Below are positions 60,681 through 64,000 of a stretch of DNA of 64,000 nucleotides, piece by piece (the first letter of the stretch is position 1; each line of letters begins with the position of its first letter). Under the pieces are notes generated by a model. That model saw only the letters and a list, made by a program, of their open reading frames with translations, ran no database searches and was not told the DNA's origin. Location: the NCBI RefSeq assembly GCF_900086655.1, contig NZ_LT575476.1:4819076-4883075 (forward strand), in the 5' to 3' direction. A program made the translations under genes and the position numbers. This stretch comes from Paenibacillus tuaregi. Its GTDB lineage: Bacteria > Bacillota > Bacilli > Paenibacillales > Paenibacillaceae.

Positions 60681-62033
60681 TTATTTCTTCTTCGGATTAG
60701 CGATTACCGCTTTTGACTTATTATAATTCCAGTTATGGCTGTTGCCTTGATTGTCCTTGTCCTTGTCCTTCTCCTTTTCCTTATCCTGTCCCTTTTCCTT
60801 ATTCTCAGCTTTCTCTCCGGCTTCTGTCCCATGCTTGTCCGCATTCTTGTTAAGCTCGGGAGCTGTAGTCACCTGCTTGGTGATCAGTTCGATGACAGCT
60901 GCCTTCAACTTGTTATATTCATCTTGAGTAAGTTTACCCGAGGCCAGACGCTTGTCCAGCAGGGAAATCAGATCCTTGCTCTGCAAATCAATGACCTTTT
61001 GAATGTCGACATTGTGAGCAGCAGCAATGTCCTTCAGGCTCTTGCCCGATTTCAATTCCGTGCGAAGCTCATTCTCTGTCATCCCAAACAATTTCGCCAA
61101 AGCCGTGAACTTTCCGGCATCGTCCTTCTCTTCTTGAACCATATCTTCTGCCGAAGGCAGCTTGGCGTTCACCAAATCTGTTGCCTGCTCAGTGAGCTGC
61201 GCTTTCTGAGCATCATACTGCTCCTGCGTAATCTCACCTGCAGCCAGCTTGGCATCCAGCGCCTTAAGTGAATCTGTCAGTTGAAGATCGATCACTGCCT
61301 GCACTTCAACCTTCTGGGCAGCAGCAATCTCGGCAAGCGTCTTGCCTCCTTTAAGCTGCTCTTCCAGCTGAACTGTTGTTAGCCCCAGCAGCTTCGCCAT
61401 CGCGTCCGGATTGGAGAGGGACGACAGTGGTGAAGTCTCACCTGCCGCAGGCTGTGCCGTTGGCTGCGCATTAAGCAGCTTATCTGCTGTCGCAGCAGCA
61501 GCCAGCTTCAGCGCTTTTTCCTTCTGCTGTTCAGCCTTGGCCTTTTTAGCCTGCTCTTGCTTTAGCTTTTGCTCCAGCTTTTGCTGCTCTTTCTTGTTCA
61601 GGTTTTTCATTTTTTTTGCAGTTTCGAGCTGTTTCTGCTTCTCCAATTGCTTCTGCTTTGCCTTCTCTTTGGCAGCGGCCGCGTTCTGGTCCGCCGTGAT
61701 CCAGCTAATGATCTTAGCCTTCAGATCTTCTTTGGAGATGCCCTGATCCGCTGCAATTTCAGCCAGCGTCTGGGTCTTCAGCTTCTCTTGGAGTGCGGCT
61801 GCGTCCAGCTTCAAATACGACAGAAGCCGCTTCTCGATACTAGCCAAGCCAGTCAGCGGGTTCGTCTGCAGCTTAGCAGAATCCTGAGTCTGGGTCTGAT
61901 TCTGAGTCTCGGCTGCAGGAGTGCTGCTGTCCGCTGCCCATGCTTGTTCAGCAGCGAGCAGCCCGCCTCCAAGGGAAAGCGAGAGCGACATAAGCACGGC
62001 CGCAATTTGTTTCGTTGATGTTCTTGTTGTCAT
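60681..62033 (-). CDS. Secreted modular repeat protein with Lys/Gln-rich coiled coil
   Basis: 450 aa. Signal peptide (QIAAVLMSLSLSLGGGLLAAEQAWA), then IEKRLLSYLKLDAAALQEKLKTQTLAEIAADQGIS as in its paralogue. Next is an inserted coiled coil of about 70 residues, nearly all Lys, Gln, Glu, Ala and Leu (KEKAKQKQLEKQKQLETAKK onward). Two TLAEIAAAQ / SHOCT-like repeat pairs follow (LDAKLAAGEITQEQYDAQKAQ; LDKRLASGKLTQDEYNKLKAA), and the tail alternates Lys with Asp/Glu. The ATG at 62033 has AGGTGG seven bases upstream. No enzymatic motif; unknown role. The coiled coil and charged tail are absent from the paralogue, so they were gained or lost after duplication. Confidence 0.8.
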   Translation of the reverse strand: MTTRTSTKQIAAVLMSLSLSLGGGLLAAEQAWAADSSTPAAETQNQTQTQDSAKLQTNPLTGLASIEKRLLSYLKLDAAALQEKLKTQTLAEIAADQGISKEDLKAKIISWITADQNAAAAKEKAKQKQLEKQKQLETAKKMKNLNKKEQQKLEQKLKQEQAKKAKAEQQKEKALKLAAAATADKLLNAQPTAQPAAGETSPLSSLSNPDAMAKLLGLTTVQLEEQLKGGKTLAEIAAAQKVEVQAVIDLQLTDSLKALDAKLAAGEITQEQYDAQKAQLTEQATDLVNAKLPSAEDMVQEEKDDAGKFTALAKLFGMTENELRTELKSGKSLKDIAAAHNVDIQKVIDLQSKDLISLLDKRLASGKLTQDEYNKLKAAVIELITKQVTTAPELNKNADKHGTEAGEKAENKEKGQDKEKEKDKDKDNQGNSHNWNYNKSKAVIANPKKK

Positions 62034-62159
62034 CTGAAGACCACCTCTCATATGGCTTGGTTGGTTACTCTTGCCATACCCTCATTATAATTGGTGTTCG
62101 ACAAATTGGGGATGCCTATTTCGCCTAATTTCGACATTTTTCTTGTTTTTCTGATCAAC

Positions 62160-63050
62160 TCATTCCTCTTGTCGTTTAAACCCTTCCCCCAGAACCTCAT
62201 GAGCATTCGAAATAATCACAAATGCCGTCGGCTCCAGCTGCTGAACGAGAGTCTTCAGCCGGGTCACTTCGCTCTGTCCAACGACCACCATGAGCACAGT
62301 CCGGTCATCTCCGGTGTAACCGCCTCTCGCATTCAGCTTGGTCAGTCCGCGGTCCAGATGATTCAGCACAGCCTCGGATATTTCCTCAGTTTTCTCCGCG
62401 ATGATATAAGCGACCTTGGTATAGTTGAAGCCGAGCTCCACCGCATCGATAATCTTCCCGGTGATATAGAGACCGATCAGCGCATACAGAGCCTTTTCCG
62501 GAGAAAGGACAAAGCCAGCAACAGTAATCACGGTTCCATCCAGCATGACAACACACGTAGCTAAGCTTAGTCCGCTGAACTTCTGGATGATCTGAGCCAG
62601 GGTAGAGAATCCGCCCGTTGAGCCCCGGCCCCGGAACACAATACCAAGCCCAAGACCAACTCCGATTCCCCCATATAGGGAGGAAAGAAGCGGATCATGG
62701 GTAGGTGCGGCTAACCCATCCGTCAAATACACGAATAAAGGCATGAGAATGGTGCCAAGCAGTGAACGAGCAGCGTAATTCCGGCCAAGCAGGAACCATC
62801 CGGCAAAGAACAAGGGGATGTTCAAGGCCCACTGCACATAAGCAGGCTCAATCCCAAACAAGGAGTTGACCACAACAGAAAGACCCGAGACGCCTCCTGA
62901 AGCGATATGACTGGGAAGCAGGAACATATTAAAAGCTAATGCGGTGATCAGCGATCCCACCACAATCATTGCGGTATCAATTAAATGGCGGACAGGACCA
63001 CCGGTGGGAATTAAATCATAACTTCTGCGTTTACGGCCTTTAGGGGGCAT
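62160..63050 (-). CDS. YitT family membrane protein (DUF2179)
   Basis: 296 aa with five or six membrane segments in residues 25-200 (DTAMIVVGSLITALAFNMFLL; VVVNSLFGIEP; IPLFFAGWFLLG; LYGGIGVGLGLGIVF with RGRGSTGG) and a C-terminal cytoplasmic DUF2179 domain (KVAYIIAEKTEEISEAVLNHLDRGLTKL, GGYTGDDRTVLMVVV), the YitT/YpjC layout. The function is not established. The ATG at 63050 has GGAG nine bases upstream; the upstream in-frame ATG has none. Separated from prfB by a terminator. Confidence 0.9.
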   Translation of the reverse strand: MPPKGRKRRSYDLIPTGGPVRHLIDTAMIVVGSLITALAFNMFLLPSHIASGGVSGLSVVVNSLFGIEPAYVQWALNIPLFFAGWFLLGRNYAARSLLGTILMPLFVYLTDGLAAPTHDPLLSSLYGGIGVGLGLGIVFRGRGSTGGFSTLAQIIQKFSGLSLATCVVMLDGTVITVAGFVLSPEKALYALIGLYITGKIIDAVELGFNYTKVAYIIAEKTEEISEAVLNHLDRGLTKLNARGGYTGDDRTVLMVVVGQSEVTRLKTLVQQLEPTAFVIISNAHEVLGEGFKRQEE

Positions 63051-63089
63051 TTTTCCACTCTCCTTCATTACATCAAAGCATTAATAGGC

Positions 63090-63127
63090 AAAAAAATTCC
63101 CGCACAAGTAGGCTTGTGCAGGAAAAA
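63090..63127 (-). terminator. Terminator of prfB
   Basis: CCTGCACAAG / CTTGTGCGGG followed by AATTTTTTT on the minus strand, 44 bp past the prfB stop. Confidence 0.9.
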
Positions 63128-63170
63128 TGAATTTTATCAATTGAATTGTGTTCCTATTCGATATGAACAA

Positions 63171-64000
63171 TTATTCAGCCTCCGTCTTGATCTGACTGCG
63201 CAGGTACCCGTCAATGAACGGGTCCAGATCACCATCCATGACTGCTCCGGTATTCCCGGTCTCCACGGAGGTCCGATGATCCTTCACCATGCTGTACGGA
63301 TGGAATACGTAAGAGCGGATCTGGCTGCCCCAGGCAATATCAGACTGCTCACCGCGGATTTCATCGAGCTGCTTCTGCTGTTCCTCCAGCTTGCGCTCAT
63401 ACAGCTTGGAACGAAGCATGGTCATGGCCTTCTCCCGGTTCTTGATCTGGGAGCGCTCATTCTGGCACGTGACTACCACACCCGTCGGGATGTGCGTAAT
63501 CCGGACAGCAGAGTCGGTGGTGTTAATGTGCTGTCCCCCCGCACCGCTGGCACGATAGGTGTCAATCTTCAGATCCTCGGTGCGGATCTCCACATCAACA
63601 TCCTCCGTAATCTCCGGTACAACGTCACAGGATACGAAAGAGGTGTGCCGCCGACCTGACGAGTCGAACGGGGAAATCCGGACCAGCCGGTGAACCCCCT
63701 TCTCGGCCTTGAGATATCCATAGGCGTTGTATCCCTTGATCAGCAGCGTCACGCTCTTGATCCCGGCCTCATCCCCCGGAAGGTAGTCCATAACTTCAAC
63801 CTTGAAGCCACGCTTCTCGGCCCAGCGGGTGTACATCCGCAGCAGCATTTGCCCCCAATCCTGTGACTCGGTGCCGCCTGCACCCGGATGAAGCTCCAAA
63901 ATAGCGTTAAGCTTGTCATAAGGCTCACTCAGCAGAAGCTGCAGCTCAAACTCTTCAAGCCGCTTCAATAAAGATTCCACAGAACCAGCCGCTTCGGCAA
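63171..64000 (-). CDS. prfB: Peptide chain release factor 2 (5' end outside window)
   Basis: Releases peptides at UGA and UAA. The visible 276 codons include the start of the core ([14 protein letters not shown]), the stop-codon reading motif SPF in [15 protein letters not shown], and the catalytic GGQ in [20 protein letters not shown]. The C terminus [13 protein letters not shown] is typical. The N-terminal domain and the programmed frameshift site found in most prfB genes would lie beyond the right edge. Confidence 0.96.
   Translation of the reverse strand, partial: AEAAGSVESLLKRLEEFELQLLLSEPYDKLNAILELHPGAGGTESQDWGQMLLRMYTRWAEKRGFKVEVMDYLPGDEAGIKSVTLLIKGYNAYGYLKAEKGVHRLVRISPFDSSGRRHTSFVSCDVVPEITEDVDVEIRTEDLKIDTYRASGAGGQHINTTDSAVRITHIPTGVVVTCQNERSQIKNREKAMTMLRSKLYERKLEEQQKQLDEIRGEQSDIAWGSQIRSYVFHPYSMVKDHRTSVETGNTGAVMDGDLDPFIDGYLRSQIKTEAE

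Noticed and set aside
1-64000. CRISPR arrays, tRNA, rRNA, T-box leaders and phage genes
   Set aside because: Looked for and not seen; the dispersed repeats have irregular spacing and no spacer-repeat periodicity.

Overview
The window is chromosomal DNA of a Gram-positive, spore-forming type bacterium, most likely Paenibacillus or a close relative. I infer this from gene content and order (pcrB-pcrA-ligA, minJ-ctp-hydrolase-ftsX-ftsE, yhbD with two bactofilins, uvrB-uvrA, argCJBDF-G-H), from strong GGAGG ribosome binding sites with frequent GTG and TTG starts, from S-layer homology and copper-amine-oxidase N-terminal domains, and from a moderate GC content. No rRNA, tRNA, prophage or CRISPR array is visible.

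Layout. 1-6.1 kb: DNA ligase (cut by the window edge), PcrA helicase, PcrB lipid synthase and GalU. 6.3-15.2 kb: a VCBS-like protein, a 71-aa protein, a large U32 protein, a secreted copper-amine-oxidase-domain protein, an HtrA-like protease and a 70-aa membrane protein. 15.5-20.5 kb: uvrB-uvrA. 20.9-22.5 kb: a flagellar stator pair. 23-23.85 kb: an unrecognised gene preceded by a 35-codon ORF. 24-30.2 kb: a division and cell-wall cluster (ftsE, ftsX, an M23 hydrolase, a Ctp protease, a MinJ-like protein). 30.7-43.2 kb: VanW protein, an OmpR-type two-component system, a membrane-anchored hydrolase, a beta-lactamase-like/SLH protein, a CPBP protease and a ComP/ComA-like two-component system. 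43.3-47.1 kb: MFS exporter, two bactofilins and YhbD. 47.2-48.3 kb: a scarred region with a DinB-fold gene, an IS1595-type remnant and an orphan SOS promoter. 48.3-57.2 kb: arginine biosynthesis. 57.4-64 kb: two paralogous secreted repeat proteins around an M3 oligopeptidase, a YitT membrane protein and prfB (cut by the window edge).

The most striking signal is not a protein. About eleven copies of a 95-200 bp structured repeat lie between genes, in at least two families that differ in their terminal inverted repeats (family 1, TATAAAATGAACTT type; family 2, TATAAGTTGAACT type). One family-2 copy sits inside the loop of a family-1 copy, flanked by TA on both sides, so these are mobile, MITE-like elements. 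Both families share an internal three-stem core in which paired bases change together, so a structure is being kept that simple terminal-repeat mobility does not require. Two copies lie inside the arginine gene cluster and are probably transcribed.

Coordinates of starts were adjusted to the best ribosome binding site where the longest reading frame was implausible. All functional names come from recognising family motifs by eye; no database search was run.
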